Positions 38,004-46,871 of a stretch of 64,000 nt of DNA are shown here, in pieces. The notes under the pieces were generated by a model. That model worked only from the letters and a program-made list of their open reading frames with translations, searched no databases and was not told the origin of the DNA. The stretch comes from Flavobacteriaceae bacterium (lineage in GTDB: Bacteria; Bacteroidota; Bacteroidia; Flavobacteriales; Flavobacteriaceae). Numbering within the stretch: position 1 is the stretch's first letter; the number at the start of each line of letters is the position of its first letter. Both the position numbers and the translations under genes were made by a program. The stretch lies in assembly GCA_018401115.1 (NCBI GenBank), contig JAGYKX010000005.1, positions 620,001 through 684,000 on the forward strand. Reading direction: 5' to 3'.

Positions 38004-39305
38004 ATGAGCCACTATAATTACCTCATTGAAAAAACAAAAATAATTGCTTTTCTGGTATTAATATTCAGTTTTGTTGTCGGATGCGGTGGCGTAGTTAAGG
38101 TGCAACAAAAAAATATACACAAGCATTTTAAAGGAAAAAACTTTGAAAATCAAATGACTGGATTGGTTGTGATAGATCAAGAGAAGAGTGATACTCTTGT
38201 TAATATAAACGGAAGCCAATATTTTATTCCTGCCAGCAATACAAAGATTTTTACCCTATTCACAGCACTTGAATTGCTCCCAGAAAAAATGCCTTTATTC
38301 AAGTATCAGAAAAAAGGAAAAGATTCTATACTGATTGCGGGTATGGGAAACCCAACTCCATTTCATCCATTTTTCAAAGACAGCACTTTAGTCAGCGAGT
38401 TAGCGAAATATATCCACGTTGGAATTGTAGAAAACAGGTTATTAGATTTTCCATATGGGCCAGGTTGGGCATGGGAAGACTACGATACTTATTACGCGCC
38501 AGAGCGTGCAGCTTTACCCCTTTATGGTAACGTTTTTAATGTGATTAAGAATGATACTGTCTCCATTCAAGAACCCAAGTTATTTGCCTCTTTAGTTAAA
38601 AAGAATGAGAATCAATTTTATAGAAGTATAGAAAAGAATATTTTCTACCTGCCAGAGAAAAAGCCATTGTCTCTTGAAATACCCTATAAAACATCTGATA
38701 GTGTAACAGCTATTCTTCTTGGAAATTTGTTGAAAAAAGAGATTTTTATCTTACCAGAATTTACAGGTAAAACCGAAATAGCCTATGGTACTTCAAGAGA
38801 CAGTGTATTAGAGCGAATGATGGAAGTAAGTGATAATTTTTTAGCAGAACAATTGTTACTTAGTGCTGCTGAGTTCACTTTAGACAGTATGCAAGCTTCT
38901 GTTATTCAGGAATATATGTTAAAAGGAAGTTTAAAAGACTTGGTCCAAAAACCTAGGTGGGTAGATGGTTCCGGACTGTCTAGGTATAATTTATTTACAC
39001 CGCTATCTATAGCTCAAGTACTCCATAAAATGTATCTAAAATATTCTTGGAATAAACTGATTCGTTTCTTCCCGATAGGAGGAGAAAAAGGCACCCTAAA
39101 AAACTGGTTTAAAGGGGAGCAAAAACCTTATATATACGCAAAGACTGGAAGTCTTGGAAATAACTATTGTCTCAGTGGTTTTTTAATAACAAAAAAGAAT
39201 AAAACGCTAATTTTTAGCTACATGAACAATCATTTCACCAAACCAAGTAGTCAAATAAAGCAGGAAATGGAAATAGTACTAGAGGCTATTAGAGATCACT
39301 ATTAA
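38004..39305 (+). CDS. dacB: D-alanyl-D-alanine carboxypeptidase/endopeptidase, PBP4 type (S13), lipoprotein
   Basis: The start is placed at ATG 38004 because it gives a normal lipoprotein signal (hydrophobic stretch then VVGC at about residue 27); ATGs at 37962 and 37983 would give an overlong n-region. The S13 motifs are SxxK in PASNTKIFT near residue 75, SDN in EVSDNFLAEQ near 280, and KTG in YAKTGSLGNNYCLSG near 380. The protein trims or cleaves peptidoglycan cross-links from the periplasm. At about 433 residues it is slightly shorter than E. coli DacB. Confidence 0.9.
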   Translation: MSHYNYLIEKTKIIAFLVLIFSFVVGCGGVVKVQQKNIHKHFKGKNFENQMTGLVVIDQEKSDTLVNINGSQYFIPASNTKIFTLFTALELLPEKMPLFKYQKKGKDSILIAGMGNPTPFHPFFKDSTLVSELAKYIHVGIVENRLLDFPYGPGWAWEDYDTYYAPERAALPLYGNVFNVIKNDTVSIQEPKLFASLVKKNENQFYRSIEKNIFYLPEKKPLSLEIPYKTSDSVTAILLGNLLKKEIFILPEFTGKTEIAYGTSRDSVLERMMEVSDNFLAEQLLLSAAEFTLDSMQASVIQEYMLKGSLKDLVQKPRWVDGSGLSRYNLFTPLSIAQVLHKMYLKYSWNKLIRFFPIGGEKGTLKNWFKGEQKPYIYAKTGSLGNNYCLSGFLITKKNKTLIFSYMNNHFTKPSSQIKQEMEIVLEAIRDHY

Positions 39306-39308
39306 TAT

Positions 39309-39331
39309 AAAAAACCTATTTTATTAGGTTT
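39309..39331 (-). terminator. Terminator of the DUF4442-AIM24 unit
   Basis: A perfect 7-bp stem (39312-39318 with 39325-39331, 6-nt loop) is followed on the minus strand by a run of six T. It lies 13 bp behind the AIM24-family gene. Confidence 0.65.
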
Positions 39332-39344
39332 CAAAACTGTACGA

Positions 39345-40145
39345 TTAAAACCTATTGTCTCCATCCAATAAATCTCCTATACCTCCAAGGAGACTACCTT
39401 CTCCCTTTCCTTTTCCACCCATTTTAGGTGCTGCGGCCCAAACCCTACTAGCCAAACGACTAAAAGGTAATGATTGTACATAAACAGTACCTGGCCCTTG
39501 TAAAGAAGCGAAAAACAAACCTTCTCCTCCAAACAAAGTATTTTTAATACCGCCCACAAAACTAATATCGAACTGTACGTTTTGGGTAAACCCAACTAAA
39601 CAACCCGTATCTACCTTTAAAATTTCTCCAGCCTTGAGTTCTTTCTTTGCAATAGTTCCACCGGCATGAATAAAAGCAAGACCATCTCCTTCTAATTTTT
39701 GCATAATAAAACCTTCCCCACCAAAAAAACCTCTACCAAGCTTTCTAGAAAACTCAATTCCAACAGAAACACCTTTAGCAGCACATAAAAAAGCATCTTT
39801 TTGGCATATGAATTTTTCTCCAAAAGCAGAGAGGTCTATGGGTATAATCTTTCCAGGATAAGGAGAAGCGAAACTCACTCCCTTTTTTCCTTGACCTATA
39901 TTTAAAAAAGCGGTCATAAATAAACTTTCTCCTGTCAGTAATCTTTTCCCTGCAGAAAATAAGGAGCCCAAAACCCCTTCATTTTGTTTGGATCCGTCTC
40001 CAAAGATGGTCTCCATTTGAATGTCCCGATCCATCATCATAAAACTCCCCGCCTCTGCTACTACGGACTCCCCTGGATCTAATATTACTTCTACAAATTG
40101 CATTTCTTCTCCAGAAATCTCATATTCTATTTCGTGTGCATTCAT
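39345..40145 (-). CDS. AIM24/TIGR00266 family protein
   Basis: The start is placed at ATG 40145 (MNAHEIEYEISGEEMQFVEV), 5 bp after the stop of the upstream gene, giving 266 residues; an ATG at 40172 would overlap that gene. The protein is rich in glycine and beta strand, with repeated blocks (VAEAGSFMMMDRDI, FGGEGFIMQKLEGDG, GGEGLFFASLQGPG) typical of this TRAP-like family. Homologues occur from bacteria to yeast Aim24; the molecular role is not settled. It is co-transcribed with a DUF4442 thioesterase-fold gene. Confidence 0.9.
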   Translation of the reverse strand: MNAHEIEYEISGEEMQFVEVILDPGESVVAEAGSFMMMDRDIQMETIFGDGSKQNEGVLGSLFSAGKRLLTGESLFMTAFLNIGQGKKGVSFASPYPGKIIPIDLSAFGEKFICQKDAFLCAAKGVSVGIEFSRKLGRGFFGGEGFIMQKLEGDGLAFIHAGGTIAKKELKAGEILKVDTGCLVGFTQNVQFDISFVGGIKNTLFGGEGLFFASLQGPGTVYVQSLPFSRLASRVWAAAPKMGGKGKGEGSLLGGIGDLLDGDNRF

Positions 40146-40150
40146 ATTTA

Positions 40151-40603
40151 CTATTTTTTCTTTATGGTCCATTGAAATTCAAAAGTAGCGACACTGACCC
40201 CTAACTCGTTTACACCAACAGCTTTCATCCAAAAGGTCTCCCCTTCTCCTGTAGTGATTGTTTTTTGAATTGCTGGCGGTATTAAGTGTCCATCTTCGCA
40301 GCAAAAAACAATACGTCCTGTAGCTTTTTTAGTGAAAGATGCCTTGTTATGTGCTACTAACATAGATATTGATTGACCGGATTGTTTAATTTGATCTATT
40401 ACCATAGCTCCAGTAGCCAATTCTGCAGCCATACCCTGTACCGCCCAAAACATAGAATTAAAGGGGTTTTGATTGATCCATCTGTGGGTAACACTTACTT
40501 CTGCTGTGTTCTCAGTAATTCGCCTTAGTCTAACACCACACCACCAAGCAGAGGGTAGTTTGAAAAAAAGATAGGTGTTAAACTTAAAAACAGAAGTAGC
40601 CAT
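40151..40603 (-). CDS. DUF4442 family hotdog-fold protein
   Basis: This 150-residue protein has the pattern of the DUF4442 family (KLPSAWWCGVRLRRI, RWINQNPFNSMFWAVQGMAAELATG), a single hotdog fold related to acyl-CoA thioesterases. A thioesterase reaction is plausible but not shown. It is the first gene of a two-gene unit with the AIM24-family gene and is divergent from PadR. Confidence 0.83.
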   Translation of the reverse strand: MATSVFKFNTYLFFKLPSAWWCGVRLRRITENTAEVSVTHRWINQNPFNSMFWAVQGMAAELATGAMVIDQIKQSGQSISMLVAHNKASFTKKATGRIVFCCEDGHLIPPAIQKTITTGEGETFWMKAVGVNELGVSVATFEFQWTIKKK

Positions 40604-40664
40604 ATTTTTTAAAAATTTGATTAAAAATACATTATTTAATTCTAGTAATGAATGATCGTATATT

Positions 40665-40728
40665 GTTAATTAAATGTTAATTAATAGTACTTTGTATTGC
40701 ATAATACCTTTTAATAGATATATATTTG
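40665..40728 (+). promoter_or_regulatory. Promoter of padR-pspC with tandem palindromic octamers
   Basis: TATATTTG (40721-40728) is a -7 consensus with TTG 21 bp upstream (40697-40699). Further upstream GTTAATTAA occurs twice (40665-40673 and 40676-40684), so the palindrome TTAATTAA is repeated at 11-bp, about one helical turn. PadR operators often lie in such positions; the assignment is inferred. Confidence 0.45.
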
Positions 40729-40788
40729 CATTGTAATATAGCTTACAGATGGAATTCATCATGAAAAACTGCAAAATTATTTCAATTT

Positions 40789-41112
40789 ATGAATATTGAA
40801 AATACCAAAGCACAAATGAGAAAAGGGGTGCTAGAATATTGTATCCTATCTATTTTAAATGGAGAAGACAAGTATACCTCAGAAATTCTAGAATCATTAA
40901 AGGACGCAAAACTTCTTGTGGTAGAAGGGACCATTTACCCCTTACTCACCAGATTAAAAAATGCAGGCCTATTGGCATACAGATGGGAGGAATCTAGTTC
41001 AGGACCTCCAAGAAAATACTATGCACTCACTGAAACAGGTAAACTATTCTTAAAAGAATTAGACACCACTTGGAATGCCCTTAAAAACGCCGTACAACTT
41101 GTTACAAAATAA
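40789..41112 (+). CDS. PadR family transcriptional regulator
   Basis: The 107-residue winged-helix protein has the usual PadR opening (MRKGVLEYCILSILNGEDKYTSEI) and the wing (LAYRWEESSSGPPRKYYALTE... type segment). It has only the short C-terminal helix of the small PadR-s2 group. It lies 6 bp before the PspC-domain gene. This PadR-PspC pair is common in Flavobacteriaceae, usually with a third gene for a head-GIN protein, which is reduced to a remnant here. Confidence 0.92.
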   Translation: MNIENTKAQMRKGVLEYCILSILNGEDKYTSEILESLKDAKLLVVEGTIYPLLTRLKNAGLLAYRWEESSSGPPRKYYALTETGKLFLKELDTTWNALKNAVQLVTK

Positions 41113-41118
41113 ATAACC

Positions 41119-42750
41119 ATGAATAAAACACTCACCATTAACTTAGCCAATAGTATTTTCAATATAGATGAAAATGCCTACCAAGCTTTACAAAGATATT
41201 TAGAAGCAGTTAAAAAATATTTAACTGGCACTCAGGGTAACGAAGAAATTTTAGCAGATGTAGAAGCCAGAATTTCAGAGCTTTTTTCAGAAAAATTAAC
41301 TACTGAAAAACAGGTGATCATATTACAAGATGTAGAACAAATCATTCAAGTCATGGGGCAACCAGAAGACTATTCTATAGATGAAGATATTTTTGATGAG
41401 ACGCCTAGAGGTAAAACTAGTACTCGTGTTAAGAAATTATACAGGGATGGAGATCAAAAATTGATGGGTGGTGTTTGTAGCGGAATTGGACATTATTTAT
41501 CCATTGATCCTTTATGGATAAGATTACTTTTTATTGTGTTCTTATTTGGCGGAGGCTTTTCAGTAATAACTTATATTATTCTTTGGGCGATTGTACCTGA
41601 AGCGTCTACTACTGCACAAAAATTAGACATGCAAGGGGAAGCTGCAAACCTTAGTAATATTGAAAAAAAAATTAAAGAGGGATTTGACTCTGTAGCAGAT
41701 ACAGTGAAAAATGCAGATTATAAAGGGGTAGAAAATGCCGTTAAAGACGGTGGAAATAGTTTTGTAAAAGCATTAGGTGATTTTATTGGGGTAATCTTTT
41801 CTACCATCGGAAAAATAATCAGCACTGTTTTTAACCTTTTTGGAAAATTCATAGGTTTGCTCCTAATTCTTATTGGATTTACCACTTTGTTAGGGCTTTT
41901 TTTTGGACTATTTACAGTGGGCATTTTAGACCTTAGTAATTTATCTGGGATCCAATTCTTTCCCCTCGTCAATGCTTCTGAATTACCTATCTGGCTTTTA
42001 TCTATTTTACTGTTTTTGGCTATTGGAATTCCATTTTATGGCTTGCTCTACATAGGGCTTACTGTAATTACTAAGAATCTCAAGAAAATGGGGAATATTA
42101 CCAAAGTGAGTTTATTTAGTATTTGGCTTGTATCTGTAGGCTGTCTAATTTTTTACGGAATTAAACAAGCTAATTCTTTTTCAGTAAGGGGGACCCAGAT
42201 TGAACAAATATCTTTATTTGATGGGAATAGCACAGAAATTCAAGTACCAGACACTTTGTATCTCAAGGCAAAAAGTTCTGAACATTTTGAGTATTTAAAC
42301 CACAATTATTTTGATGGTATTGCTATGAGTTACGACACAAATGGGAATGAAGTACTTTACTCAAAAAGGGTATCTGTGAATATAAAAAATACCATAGACA
42401 ATCGCGTATCTATCAAAACCTATAAAAGCGCCAATGGGTATTCATATGAAGAAGCAAAAAACAGGGCTTCTGCCTTATTGTACCAAATAGAACAAATAGA
42501 TGAAACTATCTATTTTGACGACTATTTTACCAGCGCACCCCATCAAAAAATGCGCAATCAAAAAATTGAGATGAGCCTAATCATTCCCAATGGAACTGTT
42601 GTTAAAATAGATCCTAGTATGAGCGAAATGATGGGTTGGGAAAATAAAAATGACCAAGATATGTATAGAAAAGACTTGCCTAATGAGACATGGAGAATGG
42701 GTGATAATGGTGTTTTGGAGTGCATGACTTGCAATTCATCCATGGATTAA
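41119..42750 (+). CDS. PspC domain membrane protein
   Basis: The 543-residue protein has an N-terminal soluble region (about 1-105), a PspC domain near 108-162 (KKLYRDGDQKLMGGVCSGIG and one membrane helix), then three or four more membrane helices (about 220-350) and a long extracytoplasmic C-terminal part. PspC-like proteins sense or counter membrane stress. It is co-transcribed with PadR, which probably represses both. The substrate or signal is not evident. Confidence 0.9.
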   Translation: MNKTLTINLANSIFNIDENAYQALQRYLEAVKKYLTGTQGNEEILADVEARISELFSEKLTTEKQVIILQDVEQIIQVMGQPEDYSIDEDIFDETPRGKTSTRVKKLYRDGDQKLMGGVCSGIGHYLSIDPLWIRLLFIVFLFGGGFSVITYIILWAIVPEASTTAQKLDMQGEAANLSNIEKKIKEGFDSVADTVKNADYKGVENAVKDGGNSFVKALGDFIGVIFSTIGKIISTVFNLFGKFIGLLLILIGFTTLLGLFFGLFTVGILDLSNLSGIQFFPLVNASELPIWLLSILLFLAIGIPFYGLLYIGLTVITKNLKKMGNITKVSLFSIWLVSVGCLIFYGIKQANSFSVRGTQIEQISLFDGNSTEIQVPDTLYLKAKSSEHFEYLNHNYFDGIAMSYDTNGNEVLYSKRVSVNIKNTIDNRVSIKTYKSANGYSYEEAKNRASALLYQIEQIDETIYFDDYFTSAPHQKMRNQKIEMSLIIPNGTVVKIDPSMSEMMGWENKNDQDMYRKDLPNETWRMGDNGVLECMTCNSSMD

Positions 42751-42820
42751 TACAATCCAGTTTCTATTATTTTATAAGTCTTCTTTAATATCACACCTTG
42801 AACTTACCAAAATTAAACAT

Positions 42821-42880
42821 ATGATAGCACTAGCTAAAATTTTCATCACACTTTTATTCAGCATACTTTTTTTATTCTAA
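42821..42880 (+). pseudogene. Possible remnant of a head-GIN lipoprotein gene
   Basis: A 19-codon frame (MIALAKIFITLLFSILFLF, then stop) looks like the signal sequence of the lipoprotein that normally follows PadR-PspC in related genomes, but it ends before the lipobox cysteine. The next gene begins only 55 bp on. A deleted head-GIN gene is the simplest reading; a chance hydrophobic micro-ORF is the alternative. Confidence 0.35.
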
Positions 42881-42897
42881 AGTCAAATTAATTGATG

Positions 42898-42931
42898 GGT
42901 TTGGTTATATTTAATTTATAATAACCAAACC
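42898..42931 (+). promoter_or_regulatory. Hairpin abutting the start codon of the dipeptide epimerase gene
   Basis: A perfect 11-bp inverted repeat (42898-42908 with 42921-42931, 12-nt loop) ends 4 nt before the ATG at 42936. It could be an operator or an RNA structure over the ribosome-binding region. No T-run follows. Confidence 0.5.
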
Positions 42932-42935
42932 TTAT

Positions 42936-43952
42936 ATGCGACTTACACTGACCCCCTACCAACTAGAGCTGGCACATACCTTTAGTATTTCCAGAGAGTC
43001 TCATGACTTTCAAGATAGCTTAATTGTGACCTTATCTCATAAGGGAAAAAGCGGCTACGGAGAAGCGACTGCCAATGGGTATTATCAAATAACGTCGGCC
43101 AGTATGGCTAAAGAAATTGGGTTATGCAAAAATCAAATAGAAGCCCACGATTTTAAAACCCCTGAATTATTCTACAAACTACTGAATTCATTATCCCTTT
43201 CTAACTTCTCAAAATGTGCCTTAGATTTAGCTGCTTGGGATTTGTTTGGAAAAATAAATAATACCCCACTCTACAAAATTTGGAATACAAACCTCAACAA
43301 CTTAGCCACCACCAATTATACGATAGGCATTGATAGTGTAGAAAAAATGGTGGCCAAAATGGTAGAAAAACCATGGCCTATATACAAAGTAAAATTGGGT
43401 ACTTCACAAGATATTAACATTATAAAGGCATTGAGAGCTAAAACAAATGCTGTTTTTAGAATAGATGCTAACTGTGCTTGGGAAACAGATGAAACCATTT
43501 CAAATGCTCGAAAACTCAAGAAATTAGGGGTGGAATTTATAGAACAACCTTTGGCAGCTGACCGATGGGACGACATGAAAAAAGTATTTGATACTTCTTG
43601 CTTACCGCTTATAGCAGATGAGAGTTGCCTGGTTACAGAAGATGTGGCCAAATGTGTGGGACACTTTCATGGGATTAATATTAAACTCACCAAATGTGGG
43701 GGTATAAGCCCTGCTTTAGGCATGATTAAGGAGGCCAAAGTTTTGGGTTTAAAAGTAATGATAGGTTGTATGACAGAATCTAGCGTTGGGATATCGGCCA
43801 TAGGCCAGCTACTTCCCCAATTGGATTATGTAGATATGGATGGTGCGTTATTACTCAAAAAAGATATTGCCAAAGGTATTGTAATACATGAAGACGCTTC
43901 GCTTAGCTATCCTGATTTGGGTGGTAGCGGAATAGAATTGTTAGACCTATGA
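42936..43952 (+). CDS. Dipeptide epimerase (L-Ala-D/L-Glu epimerase type)
   Basis: The 338-residue enolase-superfamily enzyme has all residues of the muconate-lactonizing subgroup: KxK at K151/K153, metal ligands D177, E203 and D228, and the second-face lysine K250. AEE-type enzymes epimerise muropeptide-derived L-Ala-D-Glu to L-Ala-L-Glu, allowing the murein peptide to be used as nutrient; flavobacterial members may accept other dipeptides. It overlaps the next gene by 4 bp, so the two products probably act together. Confidence 0.9.
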   Translation: MRLTLTPYQLELAHTFSISRESHDFQDSLIVTLSHKGKSGYGEATANGYYQITSASMAKEIGLCKNQIEAHDFKTPELFYKLLNSLSLSNFSKCALDLAAWDLFGKINNTPLYKIWNTNLNNLATTNYTIGIDSVEKMVAKMVEKPWPIYKVKLGTSQDINIIKALRAKTNAVFRIDANCAWETDETISNARKLKKLGVEFIEQPLAADRWDDMKKVFDTSCLPLIADESCLVTEDVAKCVGHFHGINIKLTKCGGISPALGMIKEAKVLGLKVMIGCMTESSVGISAIGQLLPQLDYVDMDGALLLKKDIAKGIVIHEDASLSYPDLGGSGIELLDL

Positions 43953-45001
43953 TACAGTATTTTAATAAGGCTATTGGCCCCTATTTGTCTTTTAATAAAA
44001 AATCTTATTTGTATTTTGGAGGTACCAGCTACCTTAGTCTTCAAACCCATTACAGGTTTAAACGTTGGTTGCTAAAAGGAATTCTCAAGTACGGGGCACA
44101 TCACGGAGCGTCCCGTCAGTCAAATATTAGAATATCATTATTTGAAAAAGTAGAAAGAGTATTGGCGCAAAAAACCAAAGCGCCTAGGGCATTGCTAAGT
44201 TCTTCTGGATATTTGGCTGGTCAGATGGTAGCCAAACAGTTTTTAAATGATCCTTTTGTTCCAATCTATTTGCCTGGTACACACAGTGCCTTAAAAATAG
44301 ACCCTAAGGCTAAAGAAACTCATTACGATAGTATTGAAATAAAATTAAATGAGCTGTTTTCGTTAAAAAAACAAGCGGTGATTTTTTTAGACAGTATTGA
44401 TTTTAAAGGCAGGCATTATCCTGAATTCCGCCCTTTAAAAGGTATTGATCTTTCTTCTTGCATTTTGGTTGTAGACGACTCTCATGCCCTTGGAATCTGC
44501 GGCTTAAACGGAGCTGGATCCTATGAAATTTTAAAACAATTAAAACCCAGAGAGTTAATTGTTACGGCCTCTATGGGAAAAGGAATGGGAATAAGTGGCG
44601 GGGTAGTATTCTGCGAAGAACATAGAGCAAACGCTATTACATCTAGTGCTACTTACGGTGGTGCTAGCCCTGCAGCTTTAGCAGGACTTTATGCCTATTT
44701 AGAAGCACCCGAAATTTATCAAAAACAACTCCTTAAATTACATGAAAACACCAAGCGTTTTATAAAAGGTCTTGACTATCCTGAATTTTTTGACAATCAC
44801 TTAGGACACCCTGCTTTTGGATTTCAATCGCCCCAATTATCAAAAGAACTCAAGGAGGCTGGTTTTGTCATAACAAATTTTCCATATCCCACGGAAAAAG
44901 ATCTCATAATGAGTAGAATTGTCATTAGTGCAGGGCACAAAAAAAAGGATATTGAGTCGCTTTACAAAACACTCAATACCCTTATTGCTTCTTTAAAGTA
45001 G
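43949..45001 (+). CDS. AONS/KBL-like PLP-dependent acyltransferase or aminotransferase
   Basis: The 350-residue fold-type I PLP enzyme resembles 8-amino-7-oxononanoate synthase. The cofactor-binding aspartate and histidine are in VVDDSHALGICG (residues 174-185) and the Schiff-base lysine is K211 in TASMGKGMGISGG. It lacks neighbouring biotin genes and is somewhat short for BioF, so another alpha-oxoamine synthase-like reaction is likely. ATGA overlap with the dipeptide epimerase gene shows translational coupling and suggests an amino acid-derived substrate. Confidence 0.82.
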   Translation: MIQYFNKAIGPYLSFNKKSYLYFGGTSYLSLQTHYRFKRWLLKGILKYGAHHGASRQSNIRISLFEKVERVLAQKTKAPRALLSSSGYLAGQMVAKQFLNDPFVPIYLPGTHSALKIDPKAKETHYDSIEIKLNELFSLKKQAVIFLDSIDFKGRHYPEFRPLKGIDLSSCILVVDDSHALGICGLNGAGSYEILKQLKPRELIVTASMGKGMGISGGVVFCEEHRANAITSSATYGGASPAALAGLYAYLEAPEIYQKQLLKLHENTKRFIKGLDYPEFFDNHLGHPAFGFQSPQLSKELKEAGFVITNFPYPTEKDLIMSRIVISAGHKKKDIESLYKTLNTLIASLK

Positions 45002-45042
45002 GTGAAAACATAGCGCTTAAATTGCGCCTTTTATTAGCTTTA

Positions 45043-45996
45043 CTATTCTAGAGTAGCCAAGTAACGTTCCGCGTCTAATGCGGCCATACATCCTGTTCCT
45101 GCTGCAGTAATAGCCTGTCTGTACTCTTTGTCTTGAACATCTCCACAGGCAAAAACTCCTGGCAGATTGGTTTTAGTACTCTTGCCTTTGGTGTGAATAT
45201 ATCCGGTTTCATCCATGTCTAACTGTCCCTTGAATATATCAGTATTCGGTTTGTGACCAATAGCAATAAAGAGTCCTGTTATGGCAATATCTTCCTTTTC
45301 TCCTGTTTGGTTATTAACCATTCTTAGGCCTTCTACCACTTGGTCTCCAAGAACTTCTTCTACCTCTGTAAAGTATTTTACTTCAATATTATCTAAACTA
45401 TTGACCCTGTGTTGCATGGCTTTTGACGCCCTCATCTCTCCTTTTCTAACAAGCATAGTCACTTTGCTACAAATATTGGCTAAATAGGAAGCTTCTTCTG
45501 CCGCAGTATCTCCTGCCCCTACAATAGCCACTTCTTGGCCCTTATAGAAAAAACCATCGCAAACCGCACAGGCAGAAACACCACCTCCCCTTAGTTTTTG
45601 CTCACTAGGTATATTTAAATATTTGGCGGTAGCCCCTGTAGAAATAATCACTGTCTCCGCTTCAATAGGCGTTTTACCATCTACTATTGCTCTATGAATG
45701 TCCCCAATTTCTTTACTCAATTGTACCTCTGTGATCATTCCAATACGCACTTGGGTACCAAAACGCTCTGCCTGCTCTTGCAACTGAACCATCATTGTGG
45801 GACCATCTATACCTTGAGGGTAACCAGGAAAATTGTCTACCTCGGTAGTTGTAGTTAATTGCCCTCCTGGTTCCATTCCTGTGTACAAAACAGGTTTTAA
45901 ATCTGCTCTTGCTGCGTAAATGGCTGCAGTGTACCCTGCTGGCCCTGAACCAACTATAAGTGTTTTAATACGTTCTATATCTTGAGACATTTGCAA
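45043..45996 (-). CDS. trxB: Thioredoxin-disulfide reductase
   Basis: The 317-residue flavoprotein has FAD motif GSGPAGYTAAIYAARA, NADPH motif VGAGDTAAEEASYL, the redox-active pair C143/C146 in CAVCDGFF and the C-terminal FAD motif FACGDVQD. It reduces thioredoxin with NADPH. The start is ATG 45996 or 45990. It is divergent from an HxlR-type regulator that has a single N-terminal cysteine, with a strong dyad between them. Confidence 0.96.
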   Translation of the reverse strand: MQMSQDIERIKTLIVGSGPAGYTAAIYAARADLKPVLYTGMEPGGQLTTTTEVDNFPGYPQGIDGPTMMVQLQEQAERFGTQVRIGMITEVQLSKEIGDIHRAIVDGKTPIEAETVIISTGATAKYLNIPSEQKLRGGGVSACAVCDGFFYKGQEVAIVGAGDTAAEEASYLANICSKVTMLVRKGEMRASKAMQHRVNSLDNIEVKYFTEVEEVLGDQVVEGLRMVNNQTGEKEDIAITGLFIAIGHKPNTDIFKGQLDMDETGYIHTKGKSTKTNLPGVFACGDVQDKEYRQAITAAGTGCMAALDAERYLATLE

Positions 45997-46098
45997 TAAA
46001 TTTTTAATAATTAAATATCAAAAATAAACAATTTGGCCGCCTTGTAAATGGTAAAGTTATTAAAAGTTATTACAGTATTATTTGGAAGATTGATTTAG

Positions 46099-46149
46099 AT
46101 CTTTTATAAAATTTTCTATTTGTTTTTAACTAAAAATTTTATAAAAGAT
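46099..46149. promoter_or_regulatory. Long AT-rich dyad between trxB and the HxlR gene
   Basis: A perfect 17-bp inverted repeat (46099-46115 with 46133-46149) surrounds a 17-nt spacer. Each arm contains the palindrome TTTTATAAAA (46102-46111 and 46137-46146), 35 bp apart. It is in the only gene-free stretch above 300 bp here (45997-46345); a TATTTTTG box (46026-46019, minus strand) upstream of trxB is the one other signal I see there. Confidence 0.5.
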
Positions 46150-46345
46150 TAGTATGTGAAATCGCAATACACTTGAAATAAAGGCTTTTAAAAAAAATAT
46201 AACTGGTGTTGTTATACAATATAGTTTTTCATTAAAATCAAACCATAAAAATTAAAACTCAAAAAGAAAGTATATTCCTACAAAATCATTACTTTTGATA
46301 TGGGTATTAAAAATTTAGGGGCTTCCCTAACAAACAATTTAAAAA

Positions 46346-46795
46346 ATGAGTAATTCAACATTTAGATCTAACTGTGGTTTAGCCACAGGCTTGGATATTA
46401 TTGGTGATAAGTGGTCTTTGTTAATCGTCAGAGACTTGATGCAAGGAAAAAAAACCTTCACAGAAATGAGACTTTCTAAAGAAGGGGTAGCCACAAATAT
46501 TTTAGCAGACAGGCTCAAAAACTTGAGTATTAATCATATTATTTCTTTTTATCACGCTGCAGATAATAGAAAAACCAAGTATTATTTTTTAACTGAAAAA
46601 GGATTGGAATTATACACCATCCAATTGGAGATAATGAGGTGGACCTATAAATACTATCCGGACCAAGTTTCTGATCACACAGAATTTCTGGAGCAACTTT
46701 CACAAAACACCACTCAGAAGATTTTCAAAAAATATACTAAAAATTATCAGGATGAAAAGGATGCCCATTTTAATAAAATGAATCCTGACGGATAA
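46346..46795 (+). CDS. HxlR family regulator with a single N-terminal cysteine
   Basis: The 149-residue winged-helix protein has the HxlR signature (GLDIIGDKWSLLIVRDLMQG, then KTFTEMRLSKEGVATNILADRL). Its only cysteine is C10, where redox-sensing members such as YodB and HypR keep their reactive cysteine. It is divergent from trxB across a 349-bp region with a large dyad. A thiol- or quinone-stress switch controlling trxB is a reasonable inference. The gene is closed by a terminator at 46817-46850. Confidence 0.9.
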   Translation: MSNSTFRSNCGLATGLDIIGDKWSLLIVRDLMQGKKTFTEMRLSKEGVATNILADRLKNLSINHIISFYHAADNRKTKYYFLTEKGLELYTIQLEIMRWTYKYYPDQVSDHTEFLEQLSQNTTQKIFKKYTKNYQDEKDAHFNKMNPDG

Positions 46796-46816
46796 TTATA
46801 AGGTGACCTTAAAAAC

Positions 46817-46850
46817 AAAAAAAAGGCGGACCGTTGGTTCGCCTTTTTTT
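46817..46850. terminator. Bidirectional terminator between the HxlR gene and the RND operon
   Basis: An 8-bp stem with one G-T pair (46825-46832 with 46836-46843) is flanked by eight A and seven T, so it can end both converging transcripts. Confidence 0.85.
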
Positions 46851-46871
46851 GTTGACCCTACTTCAATACAA

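Noticed and set aside
45012-45032. Hairpin between the AONS-like gene and trxB
   Set aside because: Only a 4-bp GCGC stem with a 7-nt loop and T4, which is too weak to call a terminator.
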